Source of the DNA: Coleophoma eucalyptorum
Taxonomy: Eukaryota; Ascomycota; Leotiomycetes; Helotiales; Dermateaceae
Assembly: GCA_026120035.1 (NCBI GenBank)
Contig: JALRME010000001.1
Coordinates: 3,175,909-3,239,908 of the forward strand
Direction: 5' to 3'
DNA length: 64,000 nt
Part shown: one piece after another, positions 10,377-21,871 of the stretch
Position numbering within the stretch: the stretch's first letter is position 1
Layout: every line of letters starts with the position of its first letter
Translations under genes and position numbers: made by a program
Notes under the pieces: model-generated
Database searches by the model: none
What the model saw: the letters and a program-made list of their open reading frames with translations, nothing else
Told to the model about the DNA's origin: nothing

Positions 10377-13300
10377 ATGGCACGCTCTGATAGTCCAGGA
10401 GGGCCATTGCTGCCCATGAGCAATCTCTCAGGAGGGGGCCTCAATGTCGCCTCAGAATCAAATGCGCCATCCAGATCAAGGGACCGCGATAGACACCCTT
10501 CACGAAGCAGACACACGCGGACATCTTCCTCTATCTCTAAGGTAATCTGCAGCGTAGGAATTGATATTGTGGGAGCTAAAATGTGAATAGTCGATAGCAG
10601 ACGAGTACTCGAATCTGTCCCCAGCTGAGACTGCCCAACGACTACAAACCTCTCTTACCAGCGGCCTGACGCCAGCAGAGGCATCCTTAAGGCTACACAG
10701 CAACGGACCGAACGAGCTGCCTCATGAGCCCCCGGAGCCACTATGGCTACGCTTTCTAAAGCAATTCAAGGAACCTCTAATTCTCCTTCTGCTTGCGTCT
10801 GCGCTAGCTTCTTTGGCGGTTGGAGAAAACGACAATGCCTTGAGTATAGCTGTGGCGGTTACGATTGTCGTTTCAGTAGGATTTATACAAGAATACCGAT
10901 CGGAGAAGTCAATTGAAGCGCTGAATCATCTGGTGCCAAATCATGCGCACTTAATTCGGAGTGAGCCAGCAAGAAATGCAGCAAGTCAGCGGACAACACC
11001 GAAGACACCATCATGGCCACCAAGCGGCGCTGGTGAGGCCATCGAGCAGCTTGATTCCATGCCCAGCGTTTCTTCTGAAGAAGCTAATGAAGGGGCCTCG
11101 AGTAAGGTTATGGCATCACAACTTGTGCCAGGAGATCTAGTTCTGTTTACTACTGGAGATCGCATTCCTGCCGATATTAGAGTCACAAAAGCCGCAGACC
11201 TGACAATTGACGAGTCTAACTTGACCGGAGAGAATGAACCGGTGAGAATAACTGCAGATGCAAAACTCAAAAATTCTTATTCGGAATCTTTTCGCTCTGG
11301 AAAAACCCTAGAGCCGCCATCGTCGCCCACTTATGCATCCGCAGGAAGTGGTACTGTTGGCGCAGACACCCAGTTGAATAGCTCAACCAACATTGCATTT
11401 ATGGGCACTCTTGTGAGATCTGGCCACGGACAAGGAATCGTCTACGCAACTGGTGGAGATACACACTTTGGTACAATCGCGGCCAGTGTCACGGAAACAG
11501 AAAGTCCTCGAACGCCTCTTCAACTGTCAATGGATAACCTCGGTTCTCAACTCAGCCAGGCCTCATTTGTCATTATTGCTATCATTTCGGTTGTTGGCTA
11601 CTTGCAGGGCAAGAAGCTGTTGGAAATATTCACCATTTCAATATCTTTGGCTGTTGCAGCTATCCCTGAAGGTCTTCCCATCATTGTTACGGTCACTCTA
11701 GCTCTAGGTGTTCATCGCATGGCTCGCCATAATGCCATAGTTCGGAAGATGCCAAGTGTTGAAACTTTGGGATCTGTCAATGTGGTTTGTAGCGACAAAA
11801 CAGGTATGCTTTTTTTTAGCCAACGGAACTCTTTAGCTGAGTATTACAGGAACTTTGACAATGAATCACATGACAACAACCAAGATGTGGTACTTCGATG
11901 CAGAAACCCCTGTAGAGATCGATTCCGATGACGAAGCGACGGAAGCGAAGCCAAACGTTGTGACGCAAAGAATATTGCGCATTGGGAACATAGCAAACAA
12001 TGCTCGCCTAAACAGACTCCATGCACCATCGCAGTCGTCAAGGGCGATCCTAGCATCCACCGAGGATGACGATCTGCCACCTAGCGGCTATCTTCGGAGT
12101 CGATGGGTCGGACAACCCACAGATGTCGCCATGCTTGATATGCTGGACAGATTCAAGGAGGATGATGTTCGGGATCGACTTGGACATCGAATTGGCGAGA
12201 CACCATTCAGTTCAGACAGAAAGTGGATGGGTGTCAGTATCGGTGTGGACTCGAGCAAAGATGGCAGCAGCAGCAATATAAAAGAGGTTGCTTACATCAA
12301 AGGCGCTGTGGATCGTATTCTTGATAGATGCGATACATATCTCACCCCTGATGGCCGTGAGATTGTCTTAGATGCAGCGAAAAGACAAGAAGCTCTCACT
12401 GCTGCCGAGAAGCTTGCCGAAGAAGGACTTCGTGTTCTCGGCTTTGCCAGCGGCCCTGTCGCAAAATACTCCAAACCTTCTAAGCTGCACCCACTTAGCA
12501 GAAGTAGTACTCCAGTCGGAGGCAAGCCTGCCGAGGCTCCAGTATCACACAACGAAGATGTATACCGCAACCTCACCTTTGCGGGACTGGTTGGAATGAG
12601 CGATCCTCCAAGGCCAGGTGTACAACGATCCATTAGACGGCTCATGCGTGGTGGAGTGAAAGTTATCATGATTACTGGTGATGCTGAGACCACTGCTGTT
12701 GCCATTGGAAGAAAGCTCGGAATGTCTATTGCAACGCCTCGTGAACATACCTCGAGTTCCAATATGGTAAAGTCAGTCCTCAGTGGGCACGAAATCGAAG
12801 ACATGTCCGACGAGGATCTTGAGGCAGCAATTGCGAATACTTCAATATTTGCTAGAACAAGTCCGGACCACAAGATGAAGATCATCCGAGCTTTACAATC
12901 TCGTGGTGATATAGTTGCCATGACCGGTGATGGTGTTAATGATGCTCCTGCTCTCAAGAAGGCCGACATAGGTATCTCAATGGGTCTGCACGGGACTGAT
13001 GTAGCTAAAGAAGCCGCGGACATGATCTTGACAGATGATGACTTCTCGACTATCCTTCATGCTATTGAGGAAGGCAAGGGTATCTTTAACAACATTCAGA
13101 ATTTCCTTACTTTTCAACTCAGTACCAGTGCTGCCGCACTCAGCTTGGTTTTCTTCTGCACGTGTTTTGGATTCAAAAACCCTCTGAACGCGATGCAGAT
13201 TCTCTGGATCAGTAGGTTCTGCATTCACCTAATATTTATTTTTACTGATCAAGGCAGATATCATCATGGATGGACCGCCAGCACAATCCCTCGGTGTCGA

Positions 13301-13799
13301 GCCAGTCGACCCAGATGTCATGACTAGGCCACCACGCAAGAGAAACGCCCCTGTGCTAACTTGGCCCTTAATCAGACGAGTCCTTACCTCAGCTGTCATA
13401 ATAATGCTAGGTACAATGGCTGTCTATACCCACGAAATGCTTACAGATGGAGCTGTGAACAAGCGAGATACTACTATGACCTTCACATGCTTCGTCTTCT
13501 TCGATATGTTCAACGCACTGAACTGCAGGTCCGAATCTAAGTCTGTCCTCCGCGGCGAAGTTGGCTTGTTCTCCAATACTCTGTTCAATTGGGCTGTTAG
13601 TTTATCTCTTGGTGGACAAATATTGGTCATATACGCTCCTTGGCTACAAGAAATCTTCCAGACAGAAGCGTTAGGGATATTTGATCTCCTAGGCTTGATT
13701 CTCTTGACTAGTACCGTCTTCTGGGCCGATGAAGCGAGAAAATGGCATAAGACTCGAGGAAGGAGGAAGTTGGGCAGTGGATACAGTCAGATTGTATGA
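10377..13799 (+). CDS. PMR1: P-type Ca2+/Mn2+ ATPase, PMR1/SPCA family
   Basis: Four exons, 10377-10541, 10591-11803, 11850-13211 and 13258-13799, give 1093 residues. The enzyme pumps Ca2+ and Mn2+ into the Golgi, feeding secretion and glycosyltransferases. Motifs in order: actuator LTGE (about 266-269), TM4 IPEGLP (413-418), the phosphorylation site DKTGTLT with Asp457 (split by intron 2), [14 protein letters not shown] (about 820), and the TM6 motif [16 protein letters not shown] (split by intron 3). These match PMR1 rather than PMCA, as no C-terminal calmodulin tail is present. It is longer than yeast Pmr1 (950) because of a 55-residue Ser/Arg-rich N-terminus and low-complexity inserts in the actuator and nucleotide-binding domains. 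Confidence 0.93.
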
Positions 13800-14331
13800 T
13801 CATGCTCAATGATATCCTACCTAGTCGAACCGATTCATGGGCCTCGGGTTTTTCTTTTCTTTTGTACCTTTTATACTGAAATAACTAGAGCGCACGTACC
13901 AAATTTGAATCTCGGGCACATCGTCAGAGTTCCGTTACGGGTTTGGGTGGATTATGTATGCATAGATCAGCGCAGGACTCTTCCATAACTGGCATCGAAA
14001 ATAGAAGCGTGGGTGAATGGCAGAAAGGGGTGGCACTGTTTGTATATAAATCTCGTCTCTTCCTGCCTCATCTAACGGTAGGATGGCGGTACGAATACAC
14101 ATGGAAGACACCATTTATTTCTTTTCGTTATCAAATAGAGATTTCCTATGAGTGACACAACGCTTTGGGAATTTTGTATACATGTGTGAACCAAGCCAGA
14201 CATTTCACATTCGAGTCATAATAGAACAGGTCTAAATAACTTGCAAAACCCATCGTATGTCTGTCTATCCTTTAACACCTTTTTTAGGCTCTTTTTATGT
14301 TAATCTTCTCACTTTTCCAACTTTTAAATCC
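13800..14331. other. Convergent intergenic region
   Basis: 532 bp, T-rich, between the 3' ends of the PMR1-type and SUA5 genes. Probably both 3' UTRs; nothing else seen. Confidence 0.5.
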
Positions 14332-15582
14332 CTAACCCATAATCTCTGAAGCTGCTTTTCGCAATCGATTCATGACTGCAGCTGCAATATCTCCTTCGTC
14401 TTCAATACCCTCTACATAGATCAGCTGCACCCCCCTTGCATCCAGGTCTCGCAGCGCGCTAAAGAGACTATGTGCTATGTCCTTCGTTTCGGCGCCCAAG
14501 GAGATCTCTAAGGCCTCAGCTGCAAGTGAACTAGCAAGAAGACCTTGTTGGATTGTGTATGCTGTGCTTGTTTGGATGGGGCTTGGGGATGTGTTTGTAG
14601 GCGAGAGGAAGGATGGCCATGTCTTGGTGCGGATTATGCCTACCTTGGAACTTTCCTCGCCGGTAGAGGGGTTGGTGATTACAGGCTTGGGCGTTCTTGA
14701 CTCATACAAGAGCACAGTAGCTTTCGGGCTATAGTGTTTGTACTTCATGCCCGGTGCTCTGGGAGCGCAGCTCCCGATTTCGCTCGCGTCCTTATACCCT
14801 TTCACCACCCCCTCCCAACCTGCACATTCCTTGATACTGTCCAAACTTACACCCCCAGGTCTCAGAACTACGGGCGGGTCGCAAAGCCCGTCCACAACTG
14901 TGCTCTCTACTCCAACTTGGCATGGTCCTCCATCGAGAATGATTTCAATCCGCCCGTCCAGATCGTGCAATACGTGCTCAGCGGTTGTAGGCGAGGGCTT
15001 CGTACTTGCGTTTGCGGAGGGCGCTGCCAATGGCACACCGCAAAGAGAGATGAGGGACAGCGCGAGTTGTGATGAAGGCATGCGGGCACCGAAGGTGGGC
15101 AGGCCCGCAGTGACTTCTGGTGCGAGATGTGAAGGTTGTGGGTTTGGCAGTAAGATGGTCAGAGGACCTGGCCAAAACCTCTCAATCAGCGGCTTGTATA
15201 TTTTTGGAATCGGATCTATATTCTTGTCCTGGGTTGATTCTGTCGTGCTAGATTTGGTGAGCAGGGCCCGTAGCATCGTCAAGTCGGAAACATGTATGAT
15301 CAATGGATTGTCTGATGGTCTGCCTTTCGCCGCATATATCCCCTTAACTGCTGGGCTCCGAGTCGCATCTGCACCCAGCCCGTACACAGTCTCGGTTGGA
15401 AAAGCAACCGGAATCGAACTCGAAAGGAGATGCACAGCTGCTTCCTTGAGCGCAGGGATATCTTCTGTTGGTAGAACCCATTTGTCGAGCGTCGTTGGAT
15501 CAGCAAATTTGCCCAATGATGCAGTTGTTGCAGATATGGGAAGAACCCGCGTCTTCATAGCGATGCTACCGTTGGTCGTCAT
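14332..15582 (-). CDS. SUA5: Threonylcarbamoyl-AMP synthase Sua5
   Basis: An intronless frame of 416 residues. The enzyme makes threonylcarbamoyl-AMP from threonine, bicarbonate and ATP, the first step of N6-threonylcarbamoyladenosine (t6A37) formation on ANN-decoding tRNAs. The YrdC domain spans about 45-245: VAFPTETVYGLGADA, the nucleotide-binding KGRPSDNPLI, FWPGPLTILLP, APSANASTKPSPT and VGVESTVVDG. A linker (APGMKYKHYSP) leads to the Sua5 C-terminal domain (about 275-410), ending in AAVMNRLRKAASEIMG as in yeast. The first in-frame ATG is at 15582. Upstream the frame stays open for 39 more codons without an ATG and looks like a mitochondrial presequence. Two short uORFs lie upstream (see findings). 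Confidence 0.94.
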   Translation of the reverse strand: MTTNGSIAMKTRVLPISATTASLGKFADPTTLDKWVLPTEDIPALKEAAVHLLSSSIPVAFPTETVYGLGADATRSPAVKGIYAAKGRPSDNPLIIHVSDLTMLRALLTKSSTTESTQDKNIDPIPKIYKPLIERFWPGPLTILLPNPQPSHLAPEVTAGLPTFGARMPSSQLALSLISLCGVPLAAPSANASTKPSPTTAEHVLHDLDGRIEIILDGGPCQVGVESTVVDGLCDPPVVLRPGGVSLDSIKECAGWEGVVKGYKDASEIGSCAPRAPGMKYKHYSPKATVLLYESRTPKPVITNPSTGEESSKVGIIRTKTWPSFLSPTNTSPSPIQTSTAYTIQQGLLASSLAAEALEISLGAETKDIAHSLFSALRDLDARGVQLIYVEGIEDEGDIAAAVMNRLRKAASEIMG

Positions 15583-16144
15583 TGTGGTGAGTTTGGAGAG
15601 GAGTGCTCGACTACTGCGAAGTGGGATGGCCAGACTGATAGATTTACCGCCGTATCCTGCGACTTCGGCGTTGAGAGAGACGGATTTGAGAATTGTGGGC
15701 TAAATTGTACATGCTTATAGCATACGTGGATACATCTGGGAAATCTTTGTGTTGAGTGTCTTCTGATAGAATCAAATACTGAGTTGGTTAATGACTCAAT
15801 AGTGTGAAAGGAGAAATTTTTGGCAGCCTCGCAAGGCTGATGATCTACCTTATCAGTCACATGATACGGCTGTGCTTCAGGAACTTATATATGCAGAATG
15901 CATCTATCTCATGCTTTCCCTTAAAGAGAACTTATTCTCTCAAATGGTAACGTAGATATCAACTACCTACGCGCACTCCCGTAAGGCATTGCTTCTTGTA
16001 GTCTTGTGTCTGAAATGCTTCATTCATAGCAGATATCCCAAAGGCTCAATAAAGTGGCCTGTCCCACGCTCCTAAACTCCAAAGTCTACTCCCAGCTATA
16101 GCCTTTTGTTTGCAATGTGTCATAAGACTTCTTCCGCGGCCGCT
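15583..16144. other. SUA5 leader and intergenic region
   Basis: 562 bp. On the minus strand it holds an in-frame, ATG-less 39-codon extension of SUA5 (15699-15583), a 22-codon basic uORF (15712-15644) and a 6-codon uORF starting near 15735. The rest is presumed promoter and the zeta-COP 3' UTR. Confidence 0.45.
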
Positions 16145-16937
16145 TCATAGTCCTTGTCTCAGCCAGTCTCCCAATTTTGACTTTCCAAACTGTGCCAGGT
16201 TGTTGATTCCTTGCTCGCTCAAATCGATTCCCTTCAACTGAGCCACATCCTGTGTTGGTGCCTTAGAAACTCTCTGTGCAATGATCGTAGGATCGGTCTC
16301 AAGGATAATTCCGTCGTCAACAATCTCGTCGATGGCGAGCGAGACGAGATCGTAGTTCTCGATGATCGTTCTCTTATCCACAGATTGCCTGATAGCCGTG
16401 AGTTCACGTTTGTAAAAACGCATGCATGTTGCAGAACTCACTTGAAGAGGAGATGTAAGCTGTCTCGCATTGCCAAAATGACATTGTACAACATGATTTC
16501 GTTCTCGTCTACTCCACCCACCACATACATCATGATATCTGACTCTGACTTGTATAGCACAATTCGGTTGTCATATAGAATGATATCAGCAGTCTGTTTG
16601 GCAGTCTTCTCGAGGAGGCCTTTTTCGAATGCTAGTTGGGACTTCTTGTCGCCGTATGGGTTAGGTGTTGCTAGGAGTGGTCAGTGTTGTGTCTTGATTC
16701 TGCTGCAACTTCGGATTGAGAGAATGTGCAAACGGAGCCGGATATAAAAACTGTCAAGGAAGGTGGCCTGCAAAAAAAAAGCAGTGCAATGCGAATCGTA
16801 GGCAACTTACTTGGGCTATGTGCAGCTCCTGCGATGTGGTGGGGGGCATTGTAGTACTTTGCGAAGACTCGAGAGCCATCTTCGGTGCTGAGAATAATAA
16901 CAGCATTGACTGAGAACAGAGACATATTAGGCGCCAT
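16145..16937 (-). CDS. RET3: Coatomer subunit zeta
   Basis: Exons 16937-16811, 16670-16442 and 16388-16145 encode 199 residues; introns are 140 and 53 nt. Zeta-COP is the small adaptor-like subunit of COPI, which coats Golgi-to-ER vesicles. The sequence opens with [20 protein letters not shown], a longin-like strand, then [13 protein letters not shown]. Later come [50 protein letters not shown] and a C-terminal helix ending WLRQGL. This matches the family in length and order. An in-frame upstream ATG at 17018 would add 27 residues, but the internal start fits the family better. The first intron has a second possible acceptor (TTTTTGCAG, near 16780), which does not keep the conserved frame. 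Confidence 0.92.
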
Positions 16938-17979
16938 GGTTGTAGGTTGTAGCTGATCTTGTTGTGCTGAGAGAAAGAGGCTAGGTATTGTCCTCGTTGC
17001 GAGTGTGAATGTGGTCAATTGGATACTTCGGAGCTCTGGTTTATCCGAGCCGCGTAGAGCTTCATCTCAGGCACGAGCATGGACACCCACCCCTGGTACT
17101 TGATGCGAGGGCTGAGGGCTCATCAAGTAAATTCGTTACGTTAAAGTTAATTATTTAACATCTTTCTATAGTGAAATCGTTTCTATATTACTAAAGTATT
17201 TTAGGGATTATTACTCTCACAGAATCGTACACTCGTTCTTATCCTCAGAATTGGCATCGAGCTGTTTGAGACCTGACCACTTTCCTTTGTGAAACTCTTT
17301 GCCATAGTATAAGCTTTCAGTAACTTATACCTATTTGTAGACTATGCAGATAATTATATTCTTTGTACATTTCAGCTTAGACATTAAGTAGTGATAAAGT
17401 AGATAATACAAATAACAGTAAGACATGTAGGGCCGTTTTCTATGTGTTGTGTTGTGTCTAATATTCCCGCCCAATCCAAAGTAAAGTTTGGCTACTTGAG
17501 TGCATTTAGCAACCAGAATCAGCTGGTGGAAGGAAACACTTGATGTAGGATCTAGGCAAGTGAATACGGAATATCCAAAAAAATTCAACTTCCAGGTCTC
17601 AATGGTTGCCATGGTAAATATTGTACCCAGAAATCAATATACGTTGTGTAGTCAGATGCTATATTAGCATCGCCTTTTGTTGATTTTCTTCGATATGATG
17701 TATAGACTTAGTTCGTAATCGGACCGCCTTCTCCTTGCACTGCTTGATACATATGCACAATTATATCATAGCAACTCAATATTAAAGATGTACAGCAATA
17801 TAGCTCGATAGTATCAATTCAAGCCCTTTGGATGTTATCCCAGATACTATCGCCGATCGCGAGGCAGCCTAGGCCACCAAAGTCCGATATTTCGGCAATA
17901 TCACGACTCGGTTTTAGGGGTTCACGCCAGTCTGAGCTAAAAGCATGTATGAGCGAGAGAATTAGGAGTTAACAGATTT

Positions 17980-18052
17980 CTGCATGATGCAGACTTCGGC
18001 TTCAAGACTGGTCTGACGTGGATTCTGCGTCAAAGCTGCATGATGGCAGCTT
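17980..18052. promoter_or_regulatory. Two palindromes sharing CTGCATGATG
   Basis: A 15-bp palindrome TCTGCATGATGCAGA is at 17980-17994. A second inverted repeat is at 18033-18052: AAGCTGC, spacer ATGATG, then GCAGCTT (7-bp arms). They share the ten bases CTGCATGATG and lie 16-88 bp upstream of a TATA box. They look like paired dimer binding sites for the dehydrogenase promoter; this role is inferred. Confidence 0.35.
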
Positions 18053-18067
18053 GGCGGCTTACATCTC

Positions 18068-18075
18068 TATATAAG
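18068..18075 (+). promoter_or_regulatory. TATA box of the short-chain dehydrogenase gene
   Basis: TATATAAG, 159 bp upstream of the ATG, in a region otherwise GC-mixed and directly after the inverted repeats. Confidence 0.5.
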
Positions 18076-18233
18076 ACAGCTTCAACCACTTGTGATTGTT
18101 ATGCTCATTATCACTCATATCTACACAACACTACTATGTTTTAACTCTTTCAAATCTGAAAGGCTTTCCGCACAAGCTACTTTTCTCGCCTCTAACTGAT
18201 AAACTCCTACTCCATTATCAAAAACATCTCGAA

Positions 18234-19088
18234 ATGGCTGTGTGGCTCATCACAGGTTGTTCTTCTGGGTTTGGCCTTGAAATTGCTAAGAATGCACTGG
18301 CACATGGTGATAAAGTTATTGCGACTTCGCGAAATGCTTCGAAATTGTCCGAATTGAAAGGCCTTGGTGCGGCAACGTTATCACTCGATATCAGTGCTCC
18401 TAGCGATGGCTTGAACCAATTCGCAGCTGAAGCGAACAAAATCTATGGCAAGATTGACATCCTACTCAACAATGCCGGCTACATACTTGAAGCAGCCATT
18501 GAGGAAGCGACAATGGCTCAAGCAAAAGCCCAATTCGAAACCAATTTTTTCGCTCATGTTGCCGTCACACAGGCTATCCTTCCTTACATGCGGGCTCAAA
18601 GGTCAGGTGTGATCGCTAACATGGGGTCAATTGCTGGCTGGACAGGAATGATTGGTGCAGGGTATTATTGTGCAACCAAATTTGCTCTTGTTGGGATTAC
18701 TGAAGCCCTCCGATATGAAGTTGGTCATCTGAACATCAAGGCCACTATTATCGAACCGGGATATTTCCGCACGGATTTCCTCACTCCTGGTCTTGGAAAC
18801 AGAACAACTGCAGAAAAGGTTATCGATGACCTTAGACCTGTCATGGACCCATTTAGAGCTACTCTTGAGGCCGTTGATGGAAAGCAACCCGGCGATGTTA
18901 AAAAGGGATCTCAGCTTATTGTTGAGGCTCTTACTGGCACTGGAAGGTGTGCTGGAAAGGAGCTTCCTAGCAGACTAATTCTTGGAACTGATGCTGTCCA
19001 GTTGTGCACTGGCGTTCTGGAAAACTCGAGAAAGGATATTGAAAACTGGAAGGAATTGTCTTTGTCAACCGATCACGATGACGTATGA
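18234..19088 (+). CDS. Short-chain dehydrogenase/reductase
   Basis: An intronless frame of 284 residues starting at the ATG at 18234. It is a classical SDR with an NAD(P)-binding Rossmann fold: the glycine motif TGCSSGFG at about 8-15, DIS near 55, NNAG at about 83, the active-site Ser in GSIAG (about 135) and the catalytic pair Y-x-x-x-K in YCATK (about 149). An Arg after the first strand (TSRN) suggests NADP(H). The PGYFRTDF segment after the active site is typical of the subgroup related to 3-oxoacyl-ACP and retinol-type reductases. The substrate cannot be told. The next gene encodes a PTH11-like membrane protein on the same strand, with no evident metabolic link. Confidence 0.88.
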   Translation: MAVWLITGCSSGFGLEIAKNALAHGDKVIATSRNASKLSELKGLGAATLSLDISAPSDGLNQFAAEANKIYGKIDILLNNAGYILEAAIEEATMAQAKAQFETNFFAHVAVTQAILPYMRAQRSGVIANMGSIAGWTGMIGAGYYCATKFALVGITEALRYEVGHLNIKATIIEPGYFRTDFLTPGLGNRTTAEKVIDDLRPVMDPFRATLEAVDGKQPGDVKKGSQLIVEALTGTGRCAGKELPSRLILGTDAVQLCTGVLENSRKDIENWKELSLSTDHDDV

Positions 19089-20237
19089 AATTGAAGTGAG
19101 AGGACAGAAAGCGATTTCGATTTTCCGATTTTTTAATGTCATAGTTCTATTTTGGATTCTATTTCTATTTTATTAAATTTGACACGATATGGGCATGAGT
19201 TATATTTTAAGCTGAAATGACAGATTGGATCTCTTTGAGGGGCTAGGTCCTATTTACTTTCAAATCGAATTGTGCATCGTGATTCTGACCTTCACCAGCC
19301 ACCTCGTTTTCCTTAGCAAGCGAATCATTGAACGAGCAGCTATCTGTAGCAACCCTCACGTGGAGCCGAGGGTCAAATAGGTTTGGGACAATAGGACATC
19401 CTGTTCATTACCTCGCAAAGTCTGTGTAAGTTTTACGGGTGTGCCCCAAGCTCCCAGCTCTAAGTACAGCTGCATTCCTTGACTTGTAACTTTAGTTAAA
19501 GGTTAATTTGACTTACTGACCACAAGCAGCGGCAACTACGTCAGTTTCACTTCCTCATGAACAAAACAAACCTCTTTCGGCATTTGAGTCAGTAGTTCAG
19601 CTGCTCAGCTGCTCACTGTTTTTGCTTCCAAAGGGTTGGCAGTTAGCTATTAATGGTGAACTTAGTGACCGTTTTTGATAACACACAGTTTCATCATATG
19701 AAGGCCATTTTAATTATTTCAAGCTGACATCTCGTCTTTCGTGTAATGACCTTTAGGTAATTCATTCCAAGAAAGAACTTCTGGTCGCTTAACTTTCGGC
19801 CGTACTTAACACGAAGATTTCTTCAAATCAATGTTGGAGTTTTCTTACATCATGACTCAAAGCATTACCTGTTTGAAAGATACAATGTTTGTCCAATATT
19901 TCGATGTTTTCAACGCATGCAACTGAATCTATCCCTGGAGGCGGGTTCGTACAGCTTGGCAGGTTGATAGTCAAACTCTCGCACAGACCAAGATGATCGT
20001 CTACCCGCATGCGTTGGAAAGACAGTGATAGCATCACAGCTTCCATTTTGCTGCGTTCTCCAACCAATAGAAAGCCATAGGTACTTGAGCTTTCACTTCC
20101 AAAGATGGAATCAGAATCTAGGTCTTTTTACGTGTAGAGTAGCTCTGGTGGAGTATTCAAATGGTTCACTGCCTCCCACACCTTTAGTTCTTTCGAAATT
20201 CTTGGAATACCAGTTTGGAAACGCTGCAATAGCAGTC
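19089..20237. other. Intergenic, no gene seen
   Basis: 1.15 kb of AT-rich sequence. A short tandem CAGCTGCT repeat occurs near 19597-19615. No reading frame or RNA gene is supported. Confidence 0.45.
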
Positions 20238-21621
20238 ATGCTCCTCGAAAGGCTTATCGCAGATGCGCAGAATAGTAGGCAGGTGAATTTCAGAATCACA
20301 AATATTGTCGTCGTCAGTGTTGCATCATTATTTGTTGTGTTACGATATCTGGCGAGATGGCAACAAGGAGCTCGGATTGGGTTTGACGACTATGTAATTA
20401 CTGCAGCGATGGTAAGTTCTCATGGTATCTAGAGGGTCAGATTTGCTCATTCTTGCAGATTTTATTGCTCGGCAACTTGGCTGTTTCTACATTAAGTATG
20501 CCTCTTTCTTGTTGTAGTACATATATGGTACTGACCTTGTCACAGTGATGTACTATGGCCTTGGGCTGCATGCTTCTGCATTATCGAAAGATGCACTCAA
20601 AAAGATGTCAGAGGTACGATCAAGGTTAATAAAAGCTGAAAGGTAGCAATAATAATTGTCTTAGGAACTATTTGCGTTCGAGGGAATCTACCTGGTCAAC
20701 GGGCTCATGACGAAGATGTCAGTCCTGCTACTATATCTTCGACTCTTCCCACTTCCACGGATGCGACAAGCTTCTTGTATAATAGCAGTCGCTACGGGCA
20801 TCTGGATGGTCTCAATGGTGCTGCTATACTTGCTACAATGCCAACCAATTTCCAGGTTTTGGGATGCGTCCGTCTCGGGTCACTGCCTAAATATCAAAAT
20901 TGGGTTTATTGCCTATGCTATACCAAGTACCTTGATCGACATCGCTATTCTGATCGTGCCCATTAGCCAAATATGGAGGTTGAAAATTTCTTTTGGACAA
21001 AGGCTTCAAGTGTCCTTCATATTTCTGCTAGGAAGCTGGTAAGTCTCCCAATTACTTAATAGAGTAGAAAAGGATTGACAAAGTTGATAGCGTGGTATTC
21101 ACAAGTATATACCGTTTCATAACTCTTCTTAGGATCAATACTAGTGACCTTCCCTGTATGTCCCAAATAAAATCACATCGGTTCAATCTCAAATTTACTG
21201 ACAATACCCAGGGACAGCTGTGGTTGCATGTACATGGTGCATCGTCGAGTCTTCTGCAGGCATAATAAGTGCCTGCCTTCCAACTCTCGCACCCCTGGTT
21301 CGACGTATCAACTTCCACCCGTGGCGACCACGCATCATAATGACCACTACCAACCCCAAGGAATCCAGCCAGCTCACCATTGGTTCTAAGAGGTACAGCC
21401 ACGGTATCTCTGCTGATGAGCTTGCTATGCGGCGTGAGAGTGTCGTCACAGGTATGGAAAGCGTACCGAAAGTCGACCCGAAATACACAATGCACTGTGT
21501 AGATATAGAGAGGGGTGTTTTGGAAGAAGTGGAAGTATATCCACCCGGTTCGCACAAAGAAGAGGTTGACATGGAAGAGGTTGATATTTCTGATGGTTCC
21601 GTTCCAAACATGCGAAGGTAG
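20238..21621 (+). CDS. PTH11/rhodopsin-like seven-helix membrane protein
   Basis: Six exons (20238-20411, 20459-20495, 20546-20613, 20665-21038, 21091-21155, 21212-21621) give 375 residues; all five introns are 47-56 nt. Several hydrophobic helices follow the fungal rhodopsin-like layout: NFRITNIVVVSVASLFVVLR (TM1), then ARIGFDDYVITAAM, a short YYGLGLH loop, LVNGLMTKMSVLLLYLRLF, the cysteine-bearing QCQPISRFWD, CLNIKIGFIAYAIPSTLIDI with DIAILIVPI, and a last helix with WCIVESSAGIISACLPTLAP. The 110-residue C-terminal tail is cytosolic, acidic and Ser-rich. Family members include PTH11-like receptors and membrane proteins of fungal metabolite clusters. Ligand and G-protein coupling are unknown. 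There is no CFEM domain. Confidence 0.85.
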
Positions 21622-21871
21622 CACTTGATCTTTTTGGCTAGATTATTTCTGGTTTATGTACGATCGGATTTAGATGAGTGCACTGTTCGATACCACTTGC
21701 AGCTTAGAATGGTTTGCAATTTAGCGGTCCTATGCTTGCAACTCTTATTAATGAACATTTTTCAACGGTCTACATGGAAGGCTATTTATACAATTTCCAT
21801 ATTCGCTGCGGGTCATGATTGTTTCGCGCCTGGAAAATTAAACATTAATCTTGACAAAATTAGAATATAAC

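Larger units (their letters stand above)
16938..18233. other. Divergent intergenic region zeta-COP/SDR
   Basis: 1.3 kb, AT-rich, with no supported gene. The right end contains two inverted repeats and a TATA box, listed separately. Confidence 0.5.

Noticed and set aside
12292..13023. 243-codon minus-strand frame inside the PMR1-type gene
   Set aside because: Antisense of the conserved nucleotide-binding domain.
14738..15703. 321-codon plus-strand frame opposite SUA5
   Set aside because: Antisense shadow of a well-conserved enzyme; no motif of its own.
17331..17612. 93-codon minus-strand frame
   Set aside because: AT-rich intergenic sequence; composition is Tyr/Leu/Cys-rich with no signal or motif.
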